64,000 nucleotides of DNA from Pararhizobium polonicum. GTDB lineage: Bacteria; Pseudomonadota; Alphaproteobacteria; Rhizobiales; Rhizobiaceae. The stretch lies in the NCBI RefSeq assembly GCF_001687365.1, contig NZ_LGLV01000005.1, forward strand, positions 534,581 to 598,580, written 5' to 3'. Below are positions 44,935 through 55,560 of the stretch, one piece after another (position 1 is the stretch's first letter; every line of letters starts with the position of its first letter). The position numbers were made by a program, and so were the translations under genes. The notes beneath the pieces are model-generated. The model was not told the DNA's origin and searched no databases. It saw only the letters and a list, made by a program, of their open reading frames with translations.

Positions 44935-47010
44935 CTAGATATCCAGGTTTTCCGCAAACACCGCGCGTTCCTGGATGAAGCGGAAGCGGGCATCGGCCTT
45001 GGTGCCCATCAGATTGTCGACGGCCTCGCGCGTGCCTTCGAAATCGATCTCATCGATGGCGACCTTCAGCAGCGTGCGCTTGGCCGGATCCATCGTGGTT
45101 TCCTTCAGCTGCGCCGGCATCATTTCGCCAAGGCCCTTGAAGCGGCCGATCTCGATCTTGCCGCGGCCGTTGAACTCGGTTTCCATCAGTTCCACCCGAT
45201 GGGCGTCGTCGCGCGCATAGAGCGTCTTTGCCCCTTGGGTGATGCGGTAGAGCGGCGGCACGGCCAGATAGAGATGGCCGCCCCGGACGAGTTCCGGCAT
45301 TTCCTGGTAGAAGAAGGTGATCAGCAGCGAGGCGATATGGGCGCCGTCGACGTCGGCATCGGTCATGACGATGACGCGCTCATAGCGCAGGTCTTCCTCG
45401 CGGTACTTGCTGCGCGTGCCGCAGCCGAGCGCCTGCACGAGATCGCCGATCTGCTGGTTGGCCCCGAGTTTTTCGCGGCCGGCGCTGGCAACGTTGAGGA
45501 TCTTGCCGCGCAGCGGCAGGATCGCCTGGTTGGAACGGTTGCGCGCCTGCTTGGCCGAGCCACCGGCCGAATCGCCTTCGACGATGAACAGTTCCGCGCC
45601 CTCGGCCGAATTCTGCGAGCAGTCGGACAGTTTGCCGGGCAGACGCAGCTTGCGCACGGCGGTCTTGCGGCTGACTTCCTTTTCCTTGCGGCGGCGCACG
45701 CGCTCGTCGGCACGCTCGATCACCCATTCGAGCAGCTTGTGCGCTTCCTGCGGGTTGTCGGCGAGGAAGTGATCGAAGGGATCGCGCAGCGCGTTCTCGA
45801 CGAGGCGCTGCGCCTCGACGGTCGCCAGCTTGTCCTTGGTCTGGCCGACGAATTCCGGCTCGCGGATGAACACCGACAGCATGCCGGCCGCCGAGATCAT
45901 CACGTCTTCGGTGGTGACGATGGCCGCCCGCTTGTTCTGCGTCAGTTCGGCATAGGCTTTCAGGCCCTTGGTCAGGGCGATGCGGAAGCCCGCCTCATGC
46001 GTGCCGCCTTCGGGCGTCGGAATGGTGTTGCAATAGGAATGCACGACGCTGTCGCCGCCATACCAGGTCACCGCCCATTCCATCGCGCCGTGGCCGCCGG
46101 TCTTTTCCGTCTTGCCGGCGAAGATCTCGCGGGTGACGGTGAATTCCTTGCCCATCGTCGCCTGCAGATAGTCCTTCAGGCCGCCGGGGAAATGGAACAC
46201 GGCCTTGTCCGGCGTGTCGGTGCCTTCGATCAGCGAGGGATCGCAGGACCAGCGGATTTCGACGCCGCCGAACAGATAGGCCTTCGAGCGCGCCATGCGG
46301 AACAGCCGGGCCGGCTCGAATTTCGCGTGCGAACCGAAAATCTCCGGGTCCGGATGGAATTTGACCTTGGTGCCGCGCCGGTTCTGGACATCGCCCAGTT
46401 CCTCCAGCCCGCCCTGCGGAATGCCGCGCGAAAAGCGCTGGCGGTAGAGCTTGCGGTTGCGCGCGACCTCGACTTCGAGGATGTCCGACAGCGCATTGAC
46501 GACGGAAACGCCGACGCCGTGCAGACCGCCGGATGTTTCATAGACCTTGCTGTCGAACTTGCCGCCCGCATGCAGGATGGTCATGATCACTTCGAGCGTC
46601 GATTTGCCCGGAAATTTCGGATGGTTCTCGACCGGGATGCCGCGGCCGTTGTCGGTGACGGAGAGGCAGCCTTCGGCATCGAGATGAACGTCGATGAAAT
46701 TGGCGTGGCCTGCGACCGCTTCGTCCATCGAGTTGTCGATGACTTCGGCAAACAGGTGATGCAGCGCCTTTTCGTCGGTGCCGCCGATATACATGCCCGG
46801 ACGGCGGCGCACCGGCTCCAGCCCTTCGAGCACCTCGATCGCGGATGCATCGTAATCGCCGGTGTCGGCCTTCAGCGTTGTTGACGCGCCGTTGCGCTGT
46901 TCCGCCACCGGGGCGGCGGCGGGCGCGGCAACCGGCTTGGGCGTCACGGGGGCCGCCGCAGGCTTGGGGGCCAGGGGCAATGCAGAAAAGAGATCGTTGC
47001 TGTCGGTCAT
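44935..47010 (-). CDS. parE: DNA topoisomerase IV subunit B
   Basis: The 691-residue protein has the GHKL ATPase domain (EVIDNSMDEAVAG, DNGRGIPVENHPK, TSGGLHGVGVSVVNALS), the transducer, and the Toprim domain (EGDSAGGSAKQARNR, DADVDGAHI). Together with ParC it decatenates chromosomes. An Ala/Pro-rich N-terminal extension of about 45 residues precedes the ATPase domain, a feature of rhizobial ParE. Start at 47010 (MTDSND). Confidence 0.96.
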   Translation of the reverse strand: MTDSNDLFSALPLAPKPAAAPVTPKPVAAPAAAPVAEQRNGASTTLKADTGDYDASAIEVLEGLEPVRRRPGMYIGGTDEKALHHLFAEVIDNSMDEAVAGHANFIDVHLDAEGCLSVTDNGRGIPVENHPKFPGKSTLEVIMTILHAGGKFDSKVYETSGGLHGVGVSVVNALSDILEVEVARNRKLYRQRFSRGIPQGGLEELGDVQNRRGTKVKFHPDPEIFGSHAKFEPARLFRMARSKAYLFGGVEIRWSCDPSLIEGTDTPDKAVFHFPGGLKDYLQATMGKEFTVTREIFAGKTEKTGGHGAMEWAVTWYGGDSVVHSYCNTIPTPEGGTHEAGFRIALTKGLKAYAELTQNKRAAIVTTEDVMISAAGMLSVFIREPEFVGQTKDKLATVEAQRLVENALRDPFDHFLADNPQEAHKLLEWVIERADERVRRRKEKEVSRKTAVRKLRLPGKLSDCSQNSAEGAELFIVEGDSAGGSAKQARNRSNQAILPLRGKILNVASAGREKLGANQQIGDLVQALGCGTRSKYREEDLRYERVIVMTDADVDGAHIASLLITFFYQEMPELVRGGHLYLAVPPLYRITQGAKTLYARDDAHRVELMETEFNGRGKIEIGRFKGLGEMMPAQLKETTMDPAKRTLLKVAIDEIDFEGTREAVDNLMGTKADARFRFIQERAVFAENLDI

Positions 47011-47262
47011 AGTCTGTTTTGATGTCTTTCCGTAGTGGCTCTTCTCGGCCCGGCCGGCCTTGCGGACGGAACCATCCTGAATGTCTGCGCGAATCGCCAG
47101 ATTTCTGCCAGACTCAATTCTGCCAGACTCTTGGCGTGAGAGCGACCATGCGCCATGTGGCTCTGCCGAACGCCCGCACATACGCCGCGCCTTCAATAGC
47201 CTCAACTGTTGCGTTGCGGAAGGTCCGATGGCAAGGCTTGGACCAAAAGAGGAACATTCCGA

Positions 47263-48147
47263 ATGCACATGTCCACAGCTCATTTGATTTTTCGCGGTCT
47301 TTTTGCCTGTGCCGTCACCGTTGCCCTGGCGTTTTCGGCGCAGGCGGCGCCATTGAAGCCGTTCAAGGATGAGCTCTTTTCCTACGGAACGGTTCTGGAG
47401 ACGGCCGATGGCGGCGACTACCGCGTTGTCGATTACCAGGAGATGCGCGATATCAATGGCCGCGACCAGGTTCCGGAGCGCCGGGCAAAGCGGGCCTATG
47501 TGTCGCTGGGCGCAAAGAGCCAGCAGGCCAACGAGACGATCGATGCCGCAGGCCGGCCGCTCGATGTCACCCGCGTTGGCGCGGCGCGCGGCGCGGCATT
47601 CTCGGTGATCTTCATTCATGGCCGGGGAGGCGACCGGCGGCTCGGCGCCAACGATTGGTCCTTCGGCGGCAATTTCAACCGGCTGAAGAACCTCGCGGTG
47701 GAAAACGGCGGTGTCTATTATGCCCCCAGCGTGCGTTCCTTCGACGATGCCGGTGTCGCCGATATCGCCGGGCTGATCGCCTATGCGCAGCAGCAGTCTC
47801 CGGGTCGCCCTGTGGTACTCGCCTGCGCCTCGATGGGCAGCTTCATCTGCTGGGGCATCACCCGCAATCCGCAGGCGGTGGCGGCCCTCAAGGGCATGAT
47901 GATCATGGGCGGTCCGGCCGATCCCACTTTCAGCAAAAGTGCCGCCTATAAACGGAAACTGCCGGTGTTCTTCAGCCATGGCAGCGCCGACAGCGTTTAT
48001 GCCGCCGCCGACCAGATCGCGCTCTACCGCGCGTTGAAGGCGGCGCATTATCCGAGCCGCTTCGTGCTGTTCCAGACCGGGTCACACGGGACCCCGGTTC
48101 GCATGACGGACTGGCGCGATGCGCTGAACTGGATCGGAGTGGATTGA
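47263..48147 (+). CDS. Secreted alpha/beta hydrolase
   Basis: The 294-residue precursor has a signal peptide (MHMSTAHLIFRGLFACAVTV, cleavage near AQAA). The mature part is an alpha/beta hydrolase: IFIHGRGGDRR oxyanion loop, nucleophile in ACASMGSF, Asp in SHGSADSV and His in TGSHGTPV. AGAGGA lies 9 nt before ATG 47263. A periplasmic esterase or depolymerase is likely, but the substrate is unknown. Adjacent to parE but transcribed away from it. Confidence 0.88.
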   Translation: MHMSTAHLIFRGLFACAVTVALAFSAQAAPLKPFKDELFSYGTVLETADGGDYRVVDYQEMRDINGRDQVPERRAKRAYVSLGAKSQQANETIDAAGRPLDVTRVGAARGAAFSVIFIHGRGGDRRLGANDWSFGGNFNRLKNLAVENGGVYYAPSVRSFDDAGVADIAGLIAYAQQQSPGRPVVLACASMGSFICWGITRNPQAVAALKGMMIMGGPADPTFSKSAAYKRKLPVFFSHGSADSVYAAADQIALYRALKAAHYPSRFVLFQTGSHGTPVRMTDWRDALNWIGVD

Positions 48148-48273
48148 AACCTCTACTCCATCCGGTATTCATTAACCACCGCGGCAATTTTGAGCTGTAA
48201 AGCCGCCATTGTTTTCTTTTTCGAAAGCTGATCGTGGGACTGTACCGGCTACGGTATATCGGGGTTTGATCTT

Positions 48274-49713
48274 ATGGATGCTCGAACTGAAACGCGGCAT
48301 ATTCCGCTGTGCGTCGATCTCGACGGCACGTTGCTTGCCGCCGACACGCTCTGGGAGGGCGTGGCGATCATTCTCTTGCGCAATCCCCTGATGCTGTTTG
48401 CCATCCTGTTCTGGATGTCCAAGGGCAAGGCCCGGCTGAAACATGAGGTGGCGGCGCGCTCCGGACGCCAGGCGGCCGACTGGCCCTATCGCGATGCAGT
48501 GCTGAAGCGCCTGGCGCGTGAGCGCGAAACCGGCCGGCAGGTCATTCTCGTCACCGGTGCCGCCGAAAGCGTGGCGCTTGGGGTTGCGGCCCATACCGGT
48601 CTTTTTTCCTCCGTTCTTCACAGCTCGACAGAAATCAATCTCACCAGCCGCCGCAAGCGCGAAAAACTGATCGAGCAGTTCGGCGAGGGTGCTTTCGACT
48701 ATATGGGCAACAGCCGCGACGACGTGCCGGTCTTCGACGCCGCCCGCAAGGCGATCGTCGTGGCGCCGGATGCGGCCGCTGAAAAATGGCGGCGTGCCCA
48801 TGATGCCGAGCGGCTCGATACCGGCAGGACCAGCCGTTTCGCCGCGCTCAAATCGATCCGCGTGCATCAATGGGCAAAGAACGTGCTGATCGGCGTGCCG
48901 ATGGTGCTCAATCACGACATCCTGCAGCTGGATGCGGTGGTCAACGTGATCATCGCCTTCTTCGCTTTCAGCTTCCTCGCCTCGGCCGTCTACGTCATCA
49001 ACGATCTGTCTGATCTCACCAATGACCGGCGCCATCCGACCAAGCGCAACAGGCCTCTGGCCAGCGGCCAGATGTCCGTGCCGATGGGACTGGTGATCGC
49101 GCTCTGCCTGCTGGTCGCCTCGCTGTCGCTGACCGCCGTGCTGCCCTCGGATTTTGCCCTCGTGCTCGGCTTTTATGCCGTGGCGACAACGGCCTATACC
49201 TTCGTGCTCAAGCGCAAGCTGCTGGTGGACGTCTTTACGCTGGCGGGGCTCTATACGGTGCGCATCATCGCCGGTGCCGCCGCCACCGATACGGCGCTGT
49301 CCTTCTGGCTGTTGTCGTTCTCGGTGTTCTTTTTCCTCAGCTTGGCGCTGGTCAAGCGTTATGTCGAGCTCGACGATTATGACGGGCGCGACGGCAATCA
49401 GGTGCCGGGGCGCGGCTATCTGGCCGTCGATTTCGAAATGGTGGGGCAGGCGGGCATATCCTCCGCTTTTGCCTCGGCGCTGGTTCTGGCGCTCTATATC
49501 CACAGCAAGGAAATGCAGGAAATGTACACGCTGCCCTGGGCATTGTGGCCGCTCTGCCCGCTGGTACTGTACATGCTTTTGAGAATCTGGATGCTCGCCC
49601 GCCGCCGCATGCTGCATGAGGATCCGGTCGTGTTCATCATGCGCGACTGGCGCAGCCTTGTGACCATGGCGATCGGCGCGGCGCTGGTGCTGGCCGGTAC
49701 ATTGGGACGATGA
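48274..49713 (+). CDS. HAD phosphatase - UbiA prenyltransferase fusion (DPPR synthase-like)
   Basis: The protein has 479 residues. Residues 1-185 are a HAD domain with DLDGT (nucleophile Asp15) and motif IV MGNSRDD. Residues 190-479 are a UbiA-type membrane prenyltransferase with ND at 243-244 and HPTKR at 254-258. The UbiA half closely follows the order of mycobacterial Rv3806c (decaprenyl-phosphate phosphoribosyltransferase): RVHQWAKNVLIG, NDLSDLTNDRRHPTKRNRP. The HAD half may remove the 5-phosphate, the job of a separate enzyme in mycobacteria (inference). The stop overlaps the DprE1-like ATG. First gene of the operon. Confidence 0.88.
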   Translation: MDARTETRHIPLCVDLDGTLLAADTLWEGVAIILLRNPLMLFAILFWMSKGKARLKHEVAARSGRQAADWPYRDAVLKRLARERETGRQVILVTGAAESVALGVAAHTGLFSSVLHSSTEINLTSRRKREKLIEQFGEGAFDYMGNSRDDVPVFDAARKAIVVAPDAAAEKWRRAHDAERLDTGRTSRFAALKSIRVHQWAKNVLIGVPMVLNHDILQLDAVVNVIIAFFAFSFLASAVYVINDLSDLTNDRRHPTKRNRPLASGQMSVPMGLVIALCLLVASLSLTAVLPSDFALVLGFYAVATTAYTFVLKRKLLVDVFTLAGLYTVRIIAGAAATDTALSFWLLSFSVFFFLSLALVKRYVELDDYDGRDGNQVPGRGYLAVDFEMVGQAGISSAFASALVLALYIHSKEMQEMYTLPWALWPLCPLVLYMLLRIWMLARRRMLHEDPVVFIMRDWRSLVTMAIGAALVLAGTLGR

Positions 49714-51035
49714 TGACTGCTGCTGACTTTGATAGCTGGGGCCGGATCGACCGTCAAACGCGGCAGGCCGTGTCTCCGGATGCCTATGAGAACCTGCGCG
49801 AAACGGCAACATCAGGCGCATTCCTGCCGTTCGGCAATGGCCGCTCCTATGGCGACAGCTGCCACAACGACCAGGGCAGGCTGATCGACGGCCGGCTGCG
49901 CTCGCGTATCCTCGGCTTCGATCCGGGCACCGGAATTGTCTCCTGCGATGCGGGCGTGACGCTCCGTTCCATCCTTGAGCAAGCAATCCCGCATCGCTTC
50001 TTCCTGCCGGTCACACCGGGAACCGCCGCGGTCACGGTGGCGGGTGCGGTCGCCAACGACGTCCACGGCAAGAACCATCATGCACGCGGCACCTTCGGCA
50101 AGCATGTCCTCAGCCTGACGCTGCTGCGCTCCACCGGCGAGCTGCTGACCTGCTCGGCGACGGAAAACCACGACCTGTTCCACGCCACCATCAGCGGCAT
50201 GGGGCTGACGGGACTGATCCTGTCGGTCGATGTGCAGCTGATGAAGGTTCCATCGGCGCATATCCAGCAGCACGCCATCCGTTTCGACCGGCTGGAAGAC
50301 TATTTCGGCATGGTCGAGGCGGTCGACGGCGAACATGAATATTCGGTCGCCTGGATCGACCAGCTGGCGACCGGCAGGCGGGCGGGCAGGGGCGTTCTGC
50401 TGGCCGGCGACCATGCCGATGCGTCCTGCGAATTTCCGGACATGCCGCGCTCCCTGAAGCTGTCGGTACCGCTGTCGCCGCCGTTCAACCTGCTCAACAC
50501 GGTAACGCTGAAAGCCTTCAACGAAGTCTACTTCCGCAAGGAAAAGCGCGGCGAGACGGTGACGACGGTCAAGTGGCCGGGCTATTTCCATCCGCTGGAT
50601 GCGATCGGCCACTGGAACAGGCTGTATGGCCCCAAGGGCCTCTACCAGCACCAGAGCGTCTATCCGGCGGATACCGCGCCTGAGCTGACGGCACGGCTGC
50701 TGGAGACGGCCCGCAAGGCAGGCCATGCGTCCTTTCTCACCGTGCTGAAGAAGTTCGGCGGGCAGAAATCGGCCGGGCTTTTGTCCTTCCCGCGGCCCGG
50801 CTTCACGCTGACGCTGGATTTCGCCAATCAGGGTGAACGGACCCTTAAACTTCTGAATGTGCTCGATGCGATGGTGATCGAGGCCGGCGGCGCCATCAAT
50901 CCCTACAAGGATGCCCGGATGAGCCCGCAAACCTTTGCTTCTTCGTTCCCGCAGTGGCGGAAACTGGAAGAACTGCGCGATCCGGCGATGGTTTCCAACT
51001 TCTGGAAGAGAACCGCCCTGGCTTTGCCGAAATGA
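49710..51035 (+). CDS. DprE1-like FAD-dependent polyprenylphosphoryl-ribose oxidase
   Basis: The 441-residue protein follows M. tuberculosis DprE1 along its length: GRSYGD (44-49), VTVAGAVANDVHGKNHH with His119 and Lys121, YQHQ with Gln313/Gln315, VLKKFG (Lys347), and PYKDAR (Lys400). DprE1 oxidises C2 of decaprenyl-phosphoryl-ribose to the 2-keto form. The residue at the Cys387 position, target of benzothiazinone inhibitors, is Thr368. The ATG overlaps the UbiA stop (ATGA). Confidence 0.9.
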   Translation: MMTAADFDSWGRIDRQTRQAVSPDAYENLRETATSGAFLPFGNGRSYGDSCHNDQGRLIDGRLRSRILGFDPGTGIVSCDAGVTLRSILEQAIPHRFFLPVTPGTAAVTVAGAVANDVHGKNHHARGTFGKHVLSLTLLRSTGELLTCSATENHDLFHATISGMGLTGLILSVDVQLMKVPSAHIQQHAIRFDRLEDYFGMVEAVDGEHEYSVAWIDQLATGRRAGRGVLLAGDHADASCEFPDMPRSLKLSVPLSPPFNLLNTVTLKAFNEVYFRKEKRGETVTTVKWPGYFHPLDAIGHWNRLYGPKGLYQHQSVYPADTAPELTARLLETARKAGHASFLTVLKKFGGQKSAGLLSFPRPGFTLTLDFANQGERTLKLLNVLDAMVIEAGGAINPYKDARMSPQTFASSFPQWRKLEELRDPAMVSNFWKRTALALPK

Positions 51036-51129
51036 GACTCGTTACAAATTGAATTAAATAAACACGGGAATTTCACGAAATATACCGCTCTTGCGTGTAG
51101 GTGTCTGGATGGGAACAGGGAACATCGAC

Positions 51130-51570
51130 ATGAAGTATATTCTATTCATTCTCTTCACCGTACTGACCAACGCGGCGGCACAGGTCATGCTGAAACAGGG
51201 CATGCTGTCGCTCGGACCGTTGAGCTTCACGGCTGATACTGTCATTGCCCGCATCTTCCAGGTGGTTTTCAACCCCTGGGTCTTCGCCGGACTTGCGACC
51301 TTCGTCATTTCGATGGTTTCGCATCTCTACGTCCTGTCGAAGGTGGAACTCTCCTTTGCCTATCCATTCCTCAGCCTCGCCTATGTGGCTGTGGCCGTCT
51401 TTGCCTATTTCGTCTTCAAAGAGGATCTGAATGCCTGGCGCATCGCCGGCATCGGCTTCATCTGCGTCGGCACCATTCTCATCGCCCAATCCGGCATGTC
51501 TTCACATGACGACCAGCCTTCGATTGAAGCCTCGGGCGCAAAAACAGCAAAAATCGGGAGCGCATCATGA
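51130..51570 (+). CDS. SMR/EamA-like small membrane protein, possible lipid-linked sugar flippase
   Basis: The 146-residue protein has four membrane helices (MKYILFILFTVLTNAAAQVMLKQG; LATFVISMVSHLYVLSKVE; FAYPFLSLAYVAVAVFAYFVF; IAGIGFICVGTILIAQSG). The size and SFAYPFLSLAY helix fit ArnE/ArnF-type SMR-like flippases. In this operon a flippase for a polyprenyl-phospho-sugar is plausible. The gap to the previous gene is 94 nt and the stop overlaps the SDR ATG. Confidence 0.8.
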   Translation: MKYILFILFTVLTNAAAQVMLKQGMLSLGPLSFTADTVIARIFQVVFNPWVFAGLATFVISMVSHLYVLSKVELSFAYPFLSLAYVAVAVFAYFVFKEDLNAWRIAGIGFICVGTILIAQSGMSSHDDQPSIEASGAKTAKIGSAS

Positions 51571-52577
51571 AACATATCATTTTCGGCGGCGACGGTTTCG
51601 TCGGCCGTCATCTGGCAGAACGTCTCGTCAATGATGGCGAGGAGGTCCTTGTCGCCGACATCGCCAAATCCGACCTGCCGCACTATGCCCGTGCCCGTTT
51701 CGTCCATTGCGACGTGACCAATCCGGACGACGTGATGAAGGTCGAGATCGGCCCGGACGACATGGTCTACAACATGGCGGCCAAGATGCTGTCGCCGCTG
51801 CAGGTGCGCGCCAAGCGCTGGGAGTTCTTCTGGCCGGTGAATTATTACGGCGCCGAGAACATCATGAAGGCGACGGCAAAGTCCGGCGCCAACCGGCTGG
51901 TGCAGTTCACCACCGACATGATCTACGGCCACACGGTCATGTCGCCGCAGACCGAGGCGCATCCGGCCAAGCCGCTCGGCGAATATGGCAAGTCGAAATG
52001 GGCGACCGAGCAGCTCGCCGCCGAATGGCGCAAGCAGGGCATGAACATCTCGATCTTCCGCCCACGCCTGATCATCGGGCCCGGCCGTCTCGGCATTCTG
52101 GAAAAGCTGTTCAAGCTGATCGACGCCAACCTGCCGGTACCGATGATCGGTTCGGGCAAGAACCCGTACCAGTTCATCTCGGTGTTCGATTGCGCCGAGG
52201 CTGCCCGTCTCGCCTGGAAGGGCGGCGTGCCGAACGAAGCCTACAATCTCGGCTCCGACAATCCGCCCTCGGTGAAGAAGCTGCTCGGCGACCTGATCGT
52301 CCATGCCGGCTCCAAGTCGTTCCTGCTGCCGACGCCGGCCTTTGCGGTCAAGGCGACGCTGGCGGCCTTCGACTTCATCAACATGCCGATCATGGATCCG
52401 GAACAGTACCTGATCGCCGACGAGATGTGTATCCGCGAAACCGGCAAGCTGAAGAGCGAGCTCGGCTGGAAGGCTGAGTACAATGACGGCGCCATGCTGA
52501 TCGCGGCCTATGACGAGTACCGCGCCAAGAAGGCCGGCAAGGTCTATGCACACACATCCGCCGTACCGGCCGAATGA
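51567..52577 (+). CDS. Extended SDR (NAD-dependent epimerase/dehydratase) of the pentose-lipid operon
   Basis: The 336-residue protein is an extended SDR: GGDGFVG (7-13) for NAD(P), TTDMIYG and Tyr140-GKS-Lys144 (YxxxK) for catalysis. It could reduce the 2-keto sugar lipid made by the DprE1-like enzyme, taking the role of DprE2, although DprE2 is a classical, shorter SDR. Alternatively it acts on a nucleotide sugar. The ATG overlaps the previous stop (ATGA). Confidence 0.88.
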   Translation: MKHIIFGGDGFVGRHLAERLVNDGEEVLVADIAKSDLPHYARARFVHCDVTNPDDVMKVEIGPDDMVYNMAAKMLSPLQVRAKRWEFFWPVNYYGAENIMKATAKSGANRLVQFTTDMIYGHTVMSPQTEAHPAKPLGEYGKSKWATEQLAAEWRKQGMNISIFRPRLIIGPGRLGILEKLFKLIDANLPVPMIGSGKNPYQFISVFDCAEAARLAWKGGVPNEAYNLGSDNPPSVKKLLGDLIVHAGSKSFLLPTPAFAVKATLAAFDFINMPIMDPEQYLIADEMCIRETGKLKSELGWKAEYNDGAMLIAAYDEYRAKKAGKVYAHTSAVPAE

Positions 52578-52594
52578 ACCAGGGGACAACGACA

Positions 52595-54046
<1,452 letters not shown>

Positions 54047-54076
54047 CAATCGTCTGCGAAAAAGCATCTGCGAAAC

Positions 54077-54111
54077 AAGGGGTATGGCGTCGCAAACGCC
54101 GTGCCCCTTTT
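54077..54111 (+). terminator. Terminator of the pentose-lipid operon
   Basis: AAGGGGTATGGCGT (54077-54090) pairs with ACGCCGTGCCCCTT (54096-54109): a 14-bp stem with two G-T wobbles and a 5-nt loop, followed by Ts. It lies 30 nt after the aminotransferase stop. Confidence 0.85.
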
Positions 54112-54133
54112 GATTCGGCCCGTCCGGATGGTG

Positions 54134-54682
54134 CTATTTCAGCGTGGAGATTTCGACCCGGCGGTTGCGGCCATCCTCGGGATCATTCGGGAAGAGCAGG
54201 GCGGTTTCGCCGAAAGCGCGCAAGACCAGCCGTCGCGGGTCGATCTTGTAATGGGTCAGCAGATACTGCGTCGTCGAGGCGGCCCGCGCCCGGCTGAGCT
54301 CGAGATTGTCGCTGTCGGTGCCAGCAGCGTCCGTATGGCCGCCGATCAGGAAACGGTAGGGGGCAAGGTCGTTTGATTGCAGCGCTGTGCCGACGCTGTC
54401 GAGCAGGCGCTGTGCCTGCGGCGTCAGTTCGGCCGAACCGAAGTGAAAGTTGACGGCGAGATTGACCGTGGCAGCGAGTTTGTCGCCATAAGCGTTGATC
54501 GTCTCCAGGTCCTTGGCGCCAATGATTTTCAGGCCGCGCGTCTTTTCCTTCTGCACGATCGCCGGATCGAGCGAGCGGACCAGCAAACCGGGCGTTGCCG
54601 TGGTCAAGACTTCCTGCGCGCGCGCGGCGATCGGAAGGGTGTTGAGAGATAAAATCAGGGATATGAGAAAATGATACTGCAT
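54134..54682 (-). CDS. OmpA-like peptidoglycan-binding protein
   Basis: The 182-residue precursor has a signal peptide ending at ARA/QE and a C-terminal OmpA domain: VNFHFGSAELTPQAQRLLDSVG, GGHTDAAGTDSDNLELSRARA and RAFGE. The Asp/Arg of the peptidoglycan-binding site are in NLELSRARA. It is a soluble periplasmic form, not a porin. An in-frame ATG at 54709 gives a slightly longer protein. Its 3' end is convergent with the aminotransferase operon. Confidence 0.88.
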   Translation of the reverse strand: MQYHFLISLILSLNTLPIAARAQEVLTTATPGLLVRSLDPAIVQKEKTRGLKIIGAKDLETINAYGDKLAATVNLAVNFHFGSAELTPQAQRLLDSVGTALQSNDLAPYRFLIGGHTDAAGTDSDNLELSRARAASTTQYLLTHYKIDPRRLVLRAFGETALLFPNDPEDGRNRRVEISTLK

Positions 54683-54903
54683 CTGTTCGCCCCGGATCTC
54701 CCAGGCCATGAATGAAGTGAAAAATATGCAATGCCCGCAAAGATTAGGAGCGCATGGATACGCGGTCAATTCCCGGGCGGGCAAAGCTTTTTCTTTCAGC
54801 GCATTATGGTCGTGGATGGGGATGCAGGCGTGTTCCCGCAGGAACAGCATTGCGGCTGGCGGCACGATAGGGCTGTCGACTGCCTTTGCGCCGTCCCGTT
54901 GTC

Positions 54904-55497
54904 CTAATGCTTTTGTCCGTTCACCGTCATGTCGAATTGCACGATGTTGGAATAGATCGGGATTCCGACCGACATGTCGTAGCGGGTGCGGTAGACACCG
55001 CCCTGGATGTGAAAGCTGATGACGCGCCGGTTCCATTTCGTCAGCTTGGCCTCGAAATGTTCGGTTCTGGTGGTGCCCTTTGCCGTCAGGTTGCCCTCGA
55101 TCTCGGCCGTGTCGTCGCCCGTCTGGGTGATCTTGGTCGAGCGGAAGGTGATCTTTGGGTGGTTCGCGGTATCGAAGACGGCGCTGGAGCGCAGGAAGTT
55201 CTCGATGCGGGGCTCGCCCGTCTGCACCGTTTCGGGGAACAGCGCGAATTCGACGACGGAGCGGCCGATATCCTGTCCATCCAGCTGGAACGTGCCGGAA
55301 AATTTGCCGAACTTCCCGGAAATGCCGCCGCCGCCGACCTGGCCGACCGAGAAATTGATCTGCGAGGATCCGTCGATGTCATAGCGGCCCGCCGCATCGT
55401 CGAGGCTCGGTGCCTTTGCCAGCGCTATGGCCGGCTGGATCGAAAAACCGGCCAGTATCGCGGCGGCGGCGAACACGAAGGGGAAACGTAGGGGCAT
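54904..55497 (-). CDS. YceI-family periplasmic protein
   Basis: The 197-residue precursor has a signal peptide (about 25 residues, AIALAKA) and a YceI lipocalin-like domain: YDIDGSSQINFSVGQVGGGGISGKF, ENFLRSSAVFDTANHP, and the closing strands YDMSVGIPIYSN. YceI proteins bind isoprenoid or amide lipids. It lies 63 nt downstream of the cytochrome b561 gene on the same strand, a pairing often seen. Confidence 0.93.
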   Translation of the reverse strand: MPLRFPFVFAAAAILAGFSIQPAIALAKAPSLDDAAGRYDIDGSSQINFSVGQVGGGGISGKFGKFSGTFQLDGQDIGRSVVEFALFPETVQTGEPRIENFLRSSAVFDTANHPKITFRSTKITQTGDDTAEIEGNLTAKGTTRTEHFEAKLTKWNRRVISFHIQGGVYRTRYDMSVGIPIYSNIVQFDMTVNGQKH

Positions 55498-55560
55498 GGG
55501 CTTTCTTTCCGGTTGCTTGGGTCCTGTTGTCGTGTGACGCAGAATGCTGCCGGAATATTC

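Noticed and set aside
44920..46884. 654-codon plus-strand frame opposite parE
   Set aside because: It mirrors the parE coding sequence; composition is that of a shadow and it has no start context or family sequence.
48172..49986. 604-codon minus-strand frame opposite the HAD-UbiA gene
   Set aside because: His/Gln/Arg-rich shadow of a well-supported membrane protein.
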